NCBI RefSeq assembly: GCF_900156725.1 | Contig: NZ_FTOI01000001.1 | Span: 248,001-312,000, forward strand | Length of the DNA stretch: 64,000 nt | From: Kaistella chaponensis | GTDB lineage: Bacteria > Bacteroidota > Bacteroidia > Flavobacteriales > Weeksellaceae | Direction of reading: 5' to 3' | Shown: positions 33,683 through 42,319 of the stretch, piece by piece | Layout: every line of letters begins with the position of its first letter | Position numbering within the stretch: the stretch's first letter is position 1 | Notes under the pieces: model-generated | What the model was told of the DNA's origin: nothing | The model's input: the letters and a program-made list of their open reading frames with translations, nothing else | The model's database searches: none | Program-made: the position numbers and the translations under genes

Positions 33683-35833
33683 TTAGATCCGCTCCAAATC
33701 ATCGCCGCTAATCATTGTTTTAAAAGTTCCGTAATTCACCGAAATTTTGCCGTTCTTCTCGATTTTTTCGATGGTTCCTACGCTTGTGGAGCCCGGAATT
33801 CTTACACGTTGACCAATTTTCATCCAGATCGCGCGCTCTTTTTGGCGTTTGTCTTCTAATTTTTCGTGGGTTTCTACGATTTTTTCCTGAACATCAACTT
33901 TTCTAAGTTGTTGCGTAATTTTGCGCTTTACAATTTGAAGTTTTTTGTTTTCGTCTTTATCGGCGCCAATTCTTCTGAATTTTTCCTGTTCCAGAATTTT
34001 TACAAAATCTCCTACGACCAATTTTCTAGATTTTCCTTTCGCATAGGCATCAATAAAGGTTTCTACTTTATTTCCAAATTGTAATTTTCGGTGCTCATCT
34101 TCATAAAGTTTCTGAAAATTAAAGAGTTTTTGCTGCAGTTGCTCATTCAGTTTTTCTAGATTTTCTTTCTTGTTTTGTGTAGAATCTCTTTTTTCCGCTA
34201 AATCGGTTCTTATTTTTTCGACTTCAAATTTTTCCTGTTGCAGTTTTACTATCGTTTTGTCGAGGTTCAGAATGTCGTGTTCTACTTTCTTTTTAGCATT
34301 TTTAATGATGAAAGAGGGGATTTTATTTTTCTCAGCAACTTCAAATGTAAAAGAACTTCCAGCTTGTCCGATCTCTAATTTATAAAGAGGTTCCAGTGAA
34401 TTTTCATCAAAAAGCATCGCTGCATTTTGGGCATTCGGTAGCTGTTCGATCACCAGTTTGATGTTCGTGTAATGCGTTGTAATGATCGCAAAACTCCTCT
34501 TGTCGTAGAAATATTCCAGAAAAGCTTCGGCTAAAGCACCGCCTAATTCGGGATCAGATCCGGTTCCAAATTCGTCGATTAACAAAAGCGTATTTGCATC
34601 GGCTTCTTTAATGATTTTCGACATTTTTTTCAACCGCGAAGAATAGGTAGAAAGTTGATTTTCGATCGACTGATTATCACCAATATCCGTCATCAAATGA
34701 TCGAAGAAGAACATCTCCGATTTCGGATGAACAGGAACCAAAATTCCAGACTGTATCATGAGCTGCAATAGTCCTACAGTTTTTAGTGTAATCGATTTTC
34801 CACCAGCATTCGGTCCAGAAATACAGATAATTCTGTTGTGTTCCGTAAAAGTTAAGGTTTGAGAAAAGATTTTCTTTTTTTCTGCCTGATTTCTTAACCA
34901 CAGCAAAGGGTGAAATGCCTGTACCAAACGCATTGTTTTGTGTCTGTTGATTTTTGGTAAAACCCCGTGGATTCGATGCGCAAATTTCGCTTTCGCTCTG
35001 GTTAAATCTAAATCGAAAATATAAGCTTGGTAGTCTGAAAGTTGTGGTTGAAATTCTGCAATTTCTGTGGTCAGTTTTCGCAAAATTTTATCGACTTCCT
35101 TTTTTTCTTCTTCAATATCTTCACGAAGTTTGAACTGATGTTTCACCACCGATTCTGGCTGAATATAGGTAATCGATCCTGTTTTTGAAAGTCCTAAAAC
35201 GCGACCCGGAACTCGTTTCTTGTACGCTGATTTCACGGCCAAAACCCTTTGATCATCGATAATACTTTCTCGAATATCATCTAAATAATCGGTGTTGGTA
35301 AGTCCGATTAAACTGCGATTAAAATTTTCCTGAATGGCTTTTCTGGCGTGAGAAATATCGCTTCTCAAGGATTTCAGAATCGGTGAAGCTTCACTTTTTA
35401 CTTCACCAAAACGATTTAGAACTTTGTCGATGCGGTCGACGATTTCTTTTCGGTATTCCAGATCTTTCACATCGTTATTCAGATGGAGAAATAAATCTTC
35501 ATAAACCGGATAAAACTTTTGAAGTTTGGAAATCTGCTCTGTTAAACTTTTTATTTTTAGAAACGAACTGTTATCTAACCGGAAATTTTCAATTACCATT
35601 AGTTTCAGCTCTTCCTCAATATCCTCGTATTCATTGAAAGGTATTGCATTGTCGCTTTCAAAACTGGAAAGAAATTCGGCAGCTTTTTTCAAAGAAAGTT
35701 CAGCTTCTTCAATTGCGATTGGTCGAATTTGTGAGATTTTTTCCGCCGTCTTCTTGGAGTAGGCAAAAGGGGAAATTTCCGCAAGTAATTCTGGAAATTC
35801 AAGTTCGTTTAAATCATCTTTTTGTATATGCAC
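33683..35833 (-). CDS. MutS2-family ATPase without Smr nuclease domain
   Basis: A 716-residue MutS-family ATPase. The clamp and core region (about 1-300) precedes the ABC-type ATPase with Walker A GPNAGGKS, then LLLIDEFGTGSDPELGGALA and TTHYTNIKL. A long coiled coil follows (about 510-600). Typical MutS2 proteins end with a Smr endonuclease domain; this one ends instead with a small SH3/KOW-like domain (VRIPGSTSVGTIEKIEKNGK). MutS2 proteins act in suppression of recombination or rescue of collided ribosomes. The GTG start at 35833 lies 4 bases after a TAAATTTG box. Confidence 0.9.
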   Translation of the reverse strand: MHIQKDDLNELEFPELLAEISPFAYSKKTAEKISQIRPIAIEEAELSLKKAAEFLSSFESDNAIPFNEYEDIEEELKLMVIENFRLDNSSFLKIKSLTEQISKLQKFYPVYEDLFLHLNNDVKDLEYRKEIVDRIDKVLNRFGEVKSEASPILKSLRSDISHARKAIQENFNRSLIGLTNTDYLDDIRESIIDDQRVLAVKSAYKKRVPGRVLGLSKTGSITYIQPESVVKHQFKLREDIEEEKKEVDKILRKLTTEIAEFQPQLSDYQAYIFDLDLTRAKAKFAHRIHGVLPKINRHKTMRLVQAFHPLLWLRNQAEKKKIFSQTLTFTEHNRIICISGPNAGGKSITLKTVGLLQLMIQSGILVPVHPKSEMFFFDHLMTDIGDNQSIENQLSTYSSRLKKMSKIIKEADANTLLLIDEFGTGSDPELGGALAEAFLEYFYDKRSFAIITTHYTNIKLVIEQLPNAQNAAMLFDENSLEPLYKLEIGQAGSSFTFEVAEKNKIPSFIIKNAKKKVEHDILNLDKTIVKLQQEKFEVEKIRTDLAEKRDSTQNKKENLEKLNEQLQQKLFNFQKLYEDEHRKLQFGNKVETFIDAYAKGKSRKLVVGDFVKILEQEKFRRIGADKDENKKLQIVKRKITQQLRKVDVQEKIVETHEKLEDKRQKERAIWMKIGQRVRIPGSTSVGTIEKIEKNGKISVNYGTFKTMISGDDLERI

Positions 35834-35837
35834 GCTG

Positions 35838-35871
35838 CAAATTTAATTATTTTACTTTGCGAAAGTTCAAA
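35838..35871 (-). promoter_or_regulatory. Promoter of mutS2, box next to start codon
   Basis: On the minus strand TTTG (35871-35868), a 22-bp spacer and TAAATTTG (35845-35838) resemble the Bacteroidota promoter. The box ends 4 bases before the GTG start, which implies a leaderless or nearly leaderless mRNA. Confidence 0.6.
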
Positions 35872-35970
35872 TATTTGGCAAACTTTATCTATCGTTTTAA
35901 TTTTTATTCACCTCTTGGCAAAAACTGGAAAGTGTTTCCGCAAAAAAAATCATTAAATTCTCAAAAATTA

Positions 35971-35978
35971 TATCTTTG
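35971..35978 (+). promoter_or_regulatory. TANNTTTG box next to the GNAT start codon
   Basis: TATCTTTG ends 4 bases before the ATG at 35983. No clear -33 element is seen. Confidence 0.5.
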
Positions 35979-35982
35979 AAGA

Positions 35983-36489
35983 ATGAGATTTCTGACAGAT
36001 AGATTAATTTTGAGAACCTTAACTGAATTCGATTCGTATGAAGTTTTAGGCATTAGAAGCCATCCTGTAATTAACCAATTCCTTCATCGGGATTCACCGA
36101 AAAACACTTTCGAAGCTTTAGACTTTATTTTAAATATACAACGTAAATCCGCAAACGGTGAAATTTTTTTTCTGGGAATTGCTCTTCAAAATAAACCTGA
36201 ATTGATCGGAACCATCTGTTTATGGAATTTTTCTGGCGACCGCAAAACAGCAGAGTTGGGTTATGAGTTATTACCGGAATATCACCGGAAAGGAATCATG
36301 TCGGAAGCGGTCACCTTTATTTTAAATTTTGGTTTCGAGGATTTAAATGTATCAAAAATAGAAGCATTCACGAATAAAAATAATTTGAACTCTATTCAAT
36401 TGCTGCAGAAATTTAATTTTGCTTTAAATGTAAATCGCAAAGATGAAAAATATCCCGAAAATCTTATTTTTGAATTAGCTAGAAGTTAG
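35983..36489 (+). CDS. GNAT N-acetyltransferase, RimJ/RimL-like
   Basis: A 168-residue acetyltransferase of the RimJ/RimL/Acetyltransf_3 type. It starts with MRFLTDRLILRTLTEFDSYE, has the GTICLWNFSGDRKTAELGYE strand pair, the acetyl-CoA loop PEYHRKGIMSEA, and the C-terminal VSKIEAFTNKNNLNSIQLLQ. The substrate is unknown; the class includes enzymes that acetylate ribosomal proteins, antibiotics or amino acids. It is divergent from mutS2 with a 149-bp shared intergenic region. Confidence 0.9.
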   Translation: MRFLTDRLILRTLTEFDSYEVLGIRSHPVINQFLHRDSPKNTFEALDFILNIQRKSANGEIFFLGIALQNKPELIGTICLWNFSGDRKTAELGYELLPEYHRKGIMSEAVTFILNFGFEDLNVSKIEAFTNKNNLNSIQLLQKFNFALNVNRKDEKYPENLIFELARS

Positions 36490-36582
36490 ATTTTATTTTT
36501 CCCAACAATCATCACATCAATAAAATAATAACATCATCACATCAACACATCAATACATCAAAAAATCATCCCATCAAAATAT
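36490..36582 (+). repeat. G-free, ATCA-rich leader before ung
   Basis: The plus strand has no G for 93 bases up to the ung start. Its core is an irregular series of CATCA/ACATCA words. There is no inverted repeat, so the transcript would be almost unstructured. Confidence 0.6.
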
Positions 36583-37222
36583 GACCTGGACCGAAATTCT
36601 TTCACCAATCAAAAAAACTGAATATTTTAAAAATCTTTCGCAAAAAATTGAGGAAGAATACCGGGAAGGAAAATGTTTTCCACCGAAAAAGCAGATTTTT
36701 CGCGCTTTGGAATTGACTCGTTTTGAAGACATAAAAGTTGTGATTATTGGTCAAGATCCTTATCATAATGATAATCAAGCGAATGGATTATGTTTCTCGG
36801 TTTCTGAAAATGTTGCAACGCCACCTTCACTAACAAATATTTTTACCGAATTGCGAAATAATCTTGGAGTCGAGCGCACCAAAAAGGAACTCGATGATTG
36901 GGCAGAACAAGGAGTTTTACTTTTAAATGCAACTTTAACCGTAAAAGCACATTCGCCGAACTCTCACAAAAATTTAGGTTGGGAGCAATTCACCGATTTT
37001 ATCATCAAAGAAATTTCAGATAGAAAAGAGAATGTGGTGTTTGTTTTGTGGGGCGCATTTGCACAAAAAAAAGAGGAACTCATTGATTCCTCTAAACATT
37101 TTATCATTAAATCTGCGCATCCATCACCTTTTTCGGTGTACCGTGGGTTTTATGGCAGTAAACCATTTTCTCAGATCAACGGCTTTTTACACGCTAAAGA
37201 AATAGAATCTATTTCGTGGTAG
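36581..37222 (+). CDS. ung: Uracil-DNA glycosylase
   Basis: A 213-residue family 1 UDG that removes uracil from DNA as the first step of base-excision repair. The catalytic motif is VVIIGQDPYHNDNQANGLCF, with the water-activating D in GQDPYH. NATLTVKAHSPNSH is the N-terminal part of the usual support region, and the second signature is IKSAHPSPFSVYRGFYGSKP with the catalytic H. The C-terminal end overlaps the end of the convergent minus-strand gene by 14 bp. Confidence 0.98.
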   Translation: MTWTEILSPIKKTEYFKNLSQKIEEEYREGKCFPPKKQIFRALELTRFEDIKVVIIGQDPYHNDNQANGLCFSVSENVATPPSLTNIFTELRNNLGVERTKKELDDWAEQGVLLLNATLTVKAHSPNSHKNLGWEQFTDFIIKEISDRKENVVFVLWGAFAQKKEELIDSSKHFIIKSAHPSPFSVYRGFYGSKPFSQINGFLHAKEIESISW

Positions 37223-37841
37223 TATTATTTGGAGACGTTTTTCCGGGTTCTTGCTTTTTAATTTTAATTCCGATTTTGTAGGTTCCTTGCAATGCTTTAA
37301 AACCTCGATCAGAAGTAGTGTTTGGAGTGACTTGCTCTAAACTAATTTGATATCCGTTAAAATCTTGCGATTTAGCGTATCCTCTATTTCCATCCTGCAT
37401 CGTACTGATTTTCAAAATATTTGGTCGCGTCGCTAAACCCATTACTTCGATTTCAGCAGTGGCAACTCCTGCCCAAATACAGTTAACTCCTTCTGGGCAA
37501 CGACTGTCTTCCGCCATTTTTTTGAAAGTGATATTCATTTCATATTCTTTCAAGAATTTTTTTTCTCCTTCCTTTAAATAAACCATACCAGTTTGCGATG
37601 CTTGTTGATTGCTTTCTGCTTCTGCCTGTTTTATTGCCGCTTTATCCGGTGGCATTCCGGTAGACATTTCTGGCTCACTAGTGTTTGTCGATTTCACAGG
37701 AGTAGATTTTGGCGTAGAAATTGGCGGTTTTGTTGCGACCTCAGTTTTTTCAGATGGATTTGAATTTTGGGAAATCGCTTGATTTTTACACGTTACCAAA
37801 GCTAAAAATCCAAAAGTTGAGAGCATTACACGATGTATCAT
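37209..37841 (-). CDS. Hypothetical probable lipoprotein, 210 aa
   Basis: Not recognised. A hydrophobic leader ends at a cysteine at position 18 (LALVTCKNQ), a probable lipobox. A long Ser/Thr/Pro/Lys-rich low-complexity linker (about 25-85) follows. The compact C-terminal domain (about 90-200) is beta-rich, with MVYLKEGEKKFLKEYEMNIT, CPEGVNCIWAGVATAEIEVM and GFKALQGTYKIGIKIKK. The paired cysteines in RCPEGVNCIW suggest a disulfide. It follows the DUF456 gene by 3 bp and is convergent with ung. Confidence 0.75.
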   Translation of the reverse strand: MIHRVMLSTFGFLALVTCKNQAISQNSNPSEKTEVATKPPISTPKSTPVKSTNTSEPEMSTGMPPDKAAIKQAEAESNQQASQTGMVYLKEGEKKFLKEYEMNITFKKMAEDSRCPEGVNCIWAGVATAEIEVMGLATRPNILKISTMQDGNRGYAKSQDFNGYQISLEQVTPNTTSDRGFKALQGTYKIGIKIKKQEPGKTSPNNTTTK

Positions 37842-37844
37842 AAT

Positions 37845-38336
37845 TTAATTTTTAAACATATCTAATAAAACAACCAAAAACATTGCCAAACCGACAATGA
37901 AGTTGAATCCAGTGCCGTACAAAAACCCAATTAGAGCACCTTTTGTTGAATTCCATGCTTTTTTCTTGTCACTTGCATCATGCAGGAGCTCACCTAAAAA
38001 AACACCCAAAAACATTCCTATTAAAAAGCCAAAAGGAATGGGAATAAAAAACATTCCGACCAAAGTTCCGATCACAGAACCTACACTTCCCCAACGTGTT
38101 CCACCATATTTTCTGGTGGTTCTTGCGGGAATTACATAATTGAGAACAACAGAAAGTCCTGTTAAAGCGATAAAGATCCAGATATAAACCATTGAGAGTG
38201 GCGTGTCTGTACCGAATTTGTAAATTAATAATCCGCAAAGACTTAATAAAAGTCCCGGAAGAACTGGTAGAAATGTTCCGATAATTCCCAAAACGAGTAA
38301 AACGATACTTACTAAAGCAATCAAGGTTTGATCCAT
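37845..38336 (-). CDS. DUF456-family membrane protein
   Basis: A 163-residue membrane protein with about four helices and many small-residue zippers, e.g. GSVGSVIGTLVGMFFIPIPF and GFLIGMFLGVFLGELLHD. The N-terminal helix pair is IALVSIVLLVLGIIGTFLPV / LPGLLLSLCGLLIY. This matches DUF456 (glycine-zipper-rich) in length and pattern. The function is not known. It is the first gene of a two-gene minus-strand unit and is divergent from mscS. Confidence 0.88.
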   Translation of the reverse strand: MDQTLIALVSIVLLVLGIIGTFLPVLPGLLLSLCGLLIYKFGTDTPLSMVYIWIFIALTGLSVVLNYVIPARTTRKYGGTRWGSVGSVIGTLVGMFFIPIPFGFLIGMFLGVFLGELLHDASDKKKAWNSTKGALIGFLYGTGFNFIVGLAMFLVVLLDMFKN

Positions 38337-38392
38337 TCGTTATAAATTTTGTTAAAAGTAAGTATAAATCTGGGAAAGACAAACAGAATCCT

Positions 38393-38400
38393 TATTTTTG
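38393..38400 (+). promoter_or_regulatory. TANNTTTG box next to the mscS-like start codon
   Basis: TATTTTTG ends 5 bases before the ATG at 38406. No -33 TTTG is seen at the usual distance. Confidence 0.5.
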
Positions 38401-38405
38401 CGTTA

Positions 38406-39665
38406 ATGAATAACGAACTGAAAGACACCAAAGATTTTTTGCAGAACATAAGTGATTATATTCACTTTTTTGTGCGAGATAGTATTCCTGATAGTGGGGT
38501 TTTGTTGTTCCAGATTCTCCTGAAGTTTGCTTTTCTTGTAGGCATTATTTATTTGATCGATTTTTTACTTAAGTTATTGATCAATACTACCTTCAAACTT
38601 TTTTATGCGAAGGACAAATATCCGGTGCTGAAATCTATTTATCAATCGAGAATTACGAATTCTTTTTCCCATTTAATGGCACTGTCATTTGGCAGTTATG
38701 CATTAGAATCAATTTTTTACCGACATCCCAAAAGTTTTACTTATTTGGAAAGACTGATTTATTTGGTCATTGTTTTCGTTGTTGCAGGAATGCTTTACCG
38801 TGGTTTAAGTGCTTTTAGGAATTATTTTATCATCAAGCAAGACTACTATAAAATCATCGCTTTAAATGCGGTATCGCAAACGGTGAAAATTTTCGGGATT
38901 TTTGTCGCTTCGGTCATTGCAGTTTGCGTTATATTCGGTATCAGTGGTTCTGCAATTGTAGGAAGTTTGGGAGCAATTACTGCTGTTTTGGTTTTGGTAT
39001 TTCGCGACACTATTCTCGGTTTTGTAACGGGAATTCATGTCGCCACGTCAAAAAATTTAAAAGTGGGTGACTGGATCGGAATTCCAAAATATAATTTAGA
39101 AGGAACGATTGAAGATTTGAATCTTCTCACCACGAAAATTCAAAATTTCGATAAAACCATTTCTACGATTCCGACTTATGATTTGCTCACCACAGAAATC
39201 AAAAACCTTCAGGTGATGTCGGAAAGTAATACAAGACGAATCAAAAGATCCATTATTTTTAATATCAATTCCTTTAAATTTTTAAACCTTGAAGAAGTCA
39301 ATCGGCTCGCGAAAATTAATTTGATTAAAAATTATTTGAACGAAAAGAAAGAAGAAATCATTGCAGAACGAGCGACGATTGAGAATTCCGAATTGGTAAT
39401 CAACGGTCGACAACTAACAAATATTGGTGTTTTCCGGGAATATGCCTTTAATTATCTGAAAAAAAGTGAGCATATCGATCAAAACGAAACAGTAATGGTA
39501 CGACAACTGGAAAATACACCGCAAGGAATGCCTTTAGAGATTTATTGCTTTACAAATGATTCCGCATGGGACCATTATGAAATAATTTTGGCAGATATTT
39601 TTGATCATCTTTTGGTTGCTTCAAAAGAGTTTGATTTACAAATAATGCAGTTCAATAAAATTTAA
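38406..39665 (+). CDS. Mechanosensitive channel, MscS family
   Basis: A 419-residue small-conductance mechanosensitive channel-like protein, which opens under membrane tension to release solutes at hypo-osmotic shock. Helices occupy about 25-230. The pore-lining helix and following beta domain read GSLGAITAVLVLVFRDTILG, then VATSKNLKVGDWIGIP and NLEGTIEDLNLLTTKI. The C-terminal domain is complete. ATG at 38406 is preferred over an upstream in-frame start at 38349, because a promoter box lies between them. pdxJ follows after 4 bp. Confidence 0.93.
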   Translation: MNNELKDTKDFLQNISDYIHFFVRDSIPDSGVLLFQILLKFAFLVGIIYLIDFLLKLLINTTFKLFYAKDKYPVLKSIYQSRITNSFSHLMALSFGSYALESIFYRHPKSFTYLERLIYLVIVFVVAGMLYRGLSAFRNYFIIKQDYYKIIALNAVSQTVKIFGIFVASVIAVCVIFGISGSAIVGSLGAITAVLVLVFRDTILGFVTGIHVATSKNLKVGDWIGIPKYNLEGTIEDLNLLTTKIQNFDKTISTIPTYDLLTTEIKNLQVMSESNTRRIKRSIIFNINSFKFLNLEEVNRLAKINLIKNYLNEKKEEIIAERATIENSELVINGRQLTNIGVFREYAFNYLKKSEHIDQNETVMVRQLENTPQGMPLEIYCFTNDSAWDHYEIILADIFDHLLVASKEFDLQIMQFNKI

Positions 39666-39669
39666 TAAA

Positions 39670-40389
39670 ATGACAAAACTCAGCGTAAATATAAATAAAA
39701 TTGCAACCATTCGAAATGCGAGAGGTGCTGAATTGCCAAGCGTTACAGAAGCTGCGGTCAAATTGCAGGAATTCGGTGCGCAGGGAATTACCATTCATCC
39801 AAGACCGGATCAAAGGCATATTACCCGAAAAGATGTTTACGATTTGAAACCTTTGGTTCATACCGAATTTAATATTGAAGGAAATCCGCACCGTCCGTTT
39901 ATCGATATGGTTTTAGAAGTAAAACCAGAGCAGGTAACTTTCGTTCCCGATGGTGAAGATGCGATCACTTCAAATGCTGGTTGGGATTGCGAGAAAAATT
40001 TAGGATTTCTAAAAAATGTGATTGCAGAATTTAAAAACGCTGGAATCCGGACATCAATTTTCTTGGATCCGAAGCCTGAAATGGTAAAGTTTGCAAAAGA
40101 AACCGGTGCTGATAGAATTGAATTGTACACCGAAGCCTACGCAACCCACTATTTAAAAAACAAAGAAGAAGCCATCAAACCTTACATCGAAACTGCTTTG
40201 GAAGCTCAGAAATATGGTCTTGGTATCAATGCTGGTCACGATTTAAGTCTAGAAAATTTAAAATATTTTGCTGATCATATTCCGAATTTATTGGAGGTTT
40301 CAATCGGTCACGCTTTAATTTCCGAGGCTTTGTATATGGGTTTAGAAAATACCGTTCAAGCGTATTTGAAGCGATTAGCGAAATGGTAA
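39670..40389 (+). CDS. pdxJ: Pyridoxine 5'-phosphate synthase
   Basis: A 239-residue TIM-barrel enzyme that condenses 1-deoxyxylulose 5-phosphate and 3-amino-2-oxopropyl phosphate to form pyridoxine 5'-phosphate. Family motifs are present in order: LSVNINKIATIRNARG, GITIHPRPDQRHI, FVPDGEDAITSNAGW, GLGINAGHDLSLENL and EVSIGHALISEALY. The E. coli-like VNVDHVATLRNARG is here NINKIATIRNARG, the usual Bacteroidota form. It is probably transcribed with mscS. Confidence 0.97.
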   Translation: MTKLSVNINKIATIRNARGAELPSVTEAAVKLQEFGAQGITIHPRPDQRHITRKDVYDLKPLVHTEFNIEGNPHRPFIDMVLEVKPEQVTFVPDGEDAITSNAGWDCEKNLGFLKNVIAEFKNAGIRTSIFLDPKPEMVKFAKETGADRIELYTEAYATHYLKNKEEAIKPYIETALEAQKYGLGINAGHDLSLENLKYFADHIPNLLEVSIGHALISEALYMGLENTVQAYLKRLAKW

Positions 40390-40435
40390 AGTAAATCTTT
40401 ATCTTTGATTAATAATGATTTTTTAAAATTATAAC

Positions 40436-41230
40436 TTGGAAAACAACAACATCATACACTCAAAAATCTACGGCTCAGATAAATCTGGAACGCCACTTTT
40501 GGTTTTTCACGGATTATTTGGAATGCTTGATAATTGGGGCAGTTTTGGCAAAGAAATGGGCGAACTTTTTCCGGTGCATTTAATAGATTTAAGAAACCAT
40601 GGTAAAAGTTTTCATTCTTTTGAAATGAGCCATGATGATTTAGCGCACGATATTTTGCATTACATGGAATTTCATAAAATTGATCAATGCAATTTGTTGG
40701 GACATTCTCTTGGCGGAAAAGCCGTGATGCAATTTGCGATTAAATATCCTTTAAAAGTGGATCAACTAATCGTGGTTGATATTTCTCCTAAAGCTTATCC
40801 ACCGCATCATCAAGGAATTTTAAAAGCGTTGGAAAGTGTTGATTTTAATCAAATTTCCACGAGACAGGAAGCTGAAGAAATTTTGCACCAATACATTCCG
40901 GAGAAATCTGTCATTCAGTTTCTCACCAAAAACCTTTATTGGACGGATGATAAAAAACTTGCGTGGCGCTTTAATCTCAAAACGCTTTCCGAAAAATATG
41001 CCGAATTTGTGTCAAATGCAATAAAATACGGCGTATTCTCGGGTAAAACTTTATTTATTTCTGGGGAAAAATCAAATTATATTTTGCCTCAAGATGAATT
41101 CCAAATCAAGCAGCAATTTCCCAATTCTTCGGTTGTTACCATAAAAAATGCGGGACATTGGGTTCAAGCAGAAAATCCGAAAGACTTCAATGAACTCGTA
41201 AAAGATTTTCTTTCTCAACAAAACATTTGA
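40436..41230 (+). CDS. Alpha/beta-fold hydrolase, YbfF-like
   Basis: A 264-residue hydrolase. The N-terminal oxyanion segment is VFHGLFGMLDNWGSF. The nucleophile elbow is NLLGHSLGGKA, and the catalytic acid and histidine are likely in FISGEKSNYI and IKNAGHWVQAENP. The pattern is closest to esterases of the YbfF type; the substrate is unknown. A TTG start at 40436 gives MENNNIIHSKIYGSD. A TATCTTTG box at 40400-40407 may be its promoter. Confidence 0.9.
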   Translation: MENNNIIHSKIYGSDKSGTPLLVFHGLFGMLDNWGSFGKEMGELFPVHLIDLRNHGKSFHSFEMSHDDLAHDILHYMEFHKIDQCNLLGHSLGGKAVMQFAIKYPLKVDQLIVVDISPKAYPPHHQGILKALESVDFNQISTRQEAEEILHQYIPEKSVIQFLTKNLYWTDDKKLAWRFNLKTLSEKYAEFVSNAIKYGVFSGKTLFISGEKSNYILPQDEFQIKQQFPNSSVVTIKNAGHWVQAENPKDFNELVKDFLSQQNI

Positions 41231-41238
41231 TTAACGCA

Positions 41239-41268
41239 GGTTGAGTAACCTAAGGTGAAAAATTCACC
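41239..41268. other. Pair of short hairpins between hydrolase and epimerase genes
   Basis: GGTT/AACC (41239-41250) and GGTGAA/TTCACC (41254-41268) could form two small adjacent hairpins. No T-run follows, so they are not a typical terminator. Confidence 0.3.
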
Positions 41269-41301
41269 GCTCATCATGCATTAATCACCATTAGTAAAAA
41301 T

Positions 41302-42318
41302 ATGATTTTAGTAACGGGCGCAACAGGAATTCTCGGAAGATTAATTGTTTTAGAACTGCTGAAACAAGGAAAAAAGGTGCGCGCAACAAAAAGAAAATCA
41401 AGCAATATCAATGATGTAAAACATTCCTTTCAGTTTTACACCGAAAATCCTGAAGAATTCTTTAATAAAATAGAATGGATCGACGTAGATTTTGATGATA
41501 TCGACTCCCTGAAAACCGCACTCATTAATGTTGAAGAAGTGTATCATTGTGCCGCAAAAGTAAGTTTTCATCCGGATGATCGCAAAGAAATGTATCATTC
41601 GAATATCGTTGGAACTCGAAATCTCCTTTTCGCCTGTGAAAATTCGAGTGTTAAAAAATTCTGTTTTGTCAGCTCAGTTGCGGTTTTAGATGGTACTGAT
41701 GAAAACGGAAAAGTTACTGAAGATTCTAATTTTAATCCCAAACTTCATCATTCGAAATATGCAAAATCTAAGCATTTTTCGGAAATGGAAGTATGGCGCG
41801 CTTCAGCAGAAGGTTTAAAAACGGTAATTATCAATCCCGGCGTAATTATCGGCAGCGGAAATTGGCAATCGAGTAGTGGAGAGATTTTTGGCACCTTCGA
41901 GAAGTTTCCTTACGCAATGAGCGGAAGTTCAAATTGTGTGGATGTTCGGGATGTTGCAAATATTGCGATTGCGTTGATGGAAAGAAATATATTTGGCGAA
42001 AGATTTTTGATCATCTCTGAAAACAAAAAGCTTGTAGAGGTGGCAAATCTGATTCGTCAGCAATTAGGTAAAAGCCAAGCGAAAGTACTCCCAAAATGGA
42101 TATTGAATGTTGGTTACTTTTTAAACTTGTTATTGGGTTGGCTTATTCCGCCTTTAAGATTGTTGAACAGAATTAATATTCAGGCTGTAACTTCCCATCA
42201 TCTTCTTTCGAATAATAAAATTAAAGAAAGGCTCGATTATCAATTTATCCCGATTACAGAAAGCATCGACTTTCATTTAAAAAATTACATAAAAGACCAC
42301 CAAAAGTCCTCCAAATAA
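41302..42318 (+). CDS. NAD(P)-dependent epimerase/dehydratase (extended SDR)
   Basis: A 338-residue extended short-chain dehydrogenase. The cofactor loop is VTGATGILGRLIVLELL. The active-site tyrosine/lysine lie in the HHSKYAKSKHFSEMEVW segment as YAKSK, and VIINPGVIIGSG follows. The C-terminal part has a hydrophobic helix (WILNVGYFLNLLLGWLIPPL), which suggests peripheral membrane association. Flavobacterial relatives are unnamed; activity on sugars or steroid-like substrates cannot be settled. It is 1 bp ahead of the acyl-CoA ligase gene. Confidence 0.88.
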   Translation: MILVTGATGILGRLIVLELLKQGKKVRATKRKSSNINDVKHSFQFYTENPEEFFNKIEWIDVDFDDIDSLKTALINVEEVYHCAAKVSFHPDDRKEMYHSNIVGTRNLLFACENSSVKKFCFVSSVAVLDGTDENGKVTEDSNFNPKLHHSKYAKSKHFSEMEVWRASAEGLKTVIINPGVIIGSGNWQSSSGEIFGTFEKFPYAMSGSSNCVDVRDVANIAIALMERNIFGERFLIISENKKLVEVANLIRQQLGKSQAKVLPKWILNVGYFLNLLLGWLIPPLRLLNRINIQAVTSHHLLSNNKIKERLDYQFIPITESIDFHLKNYIKDHQKSSK

Positions 42319-42319
42319 T

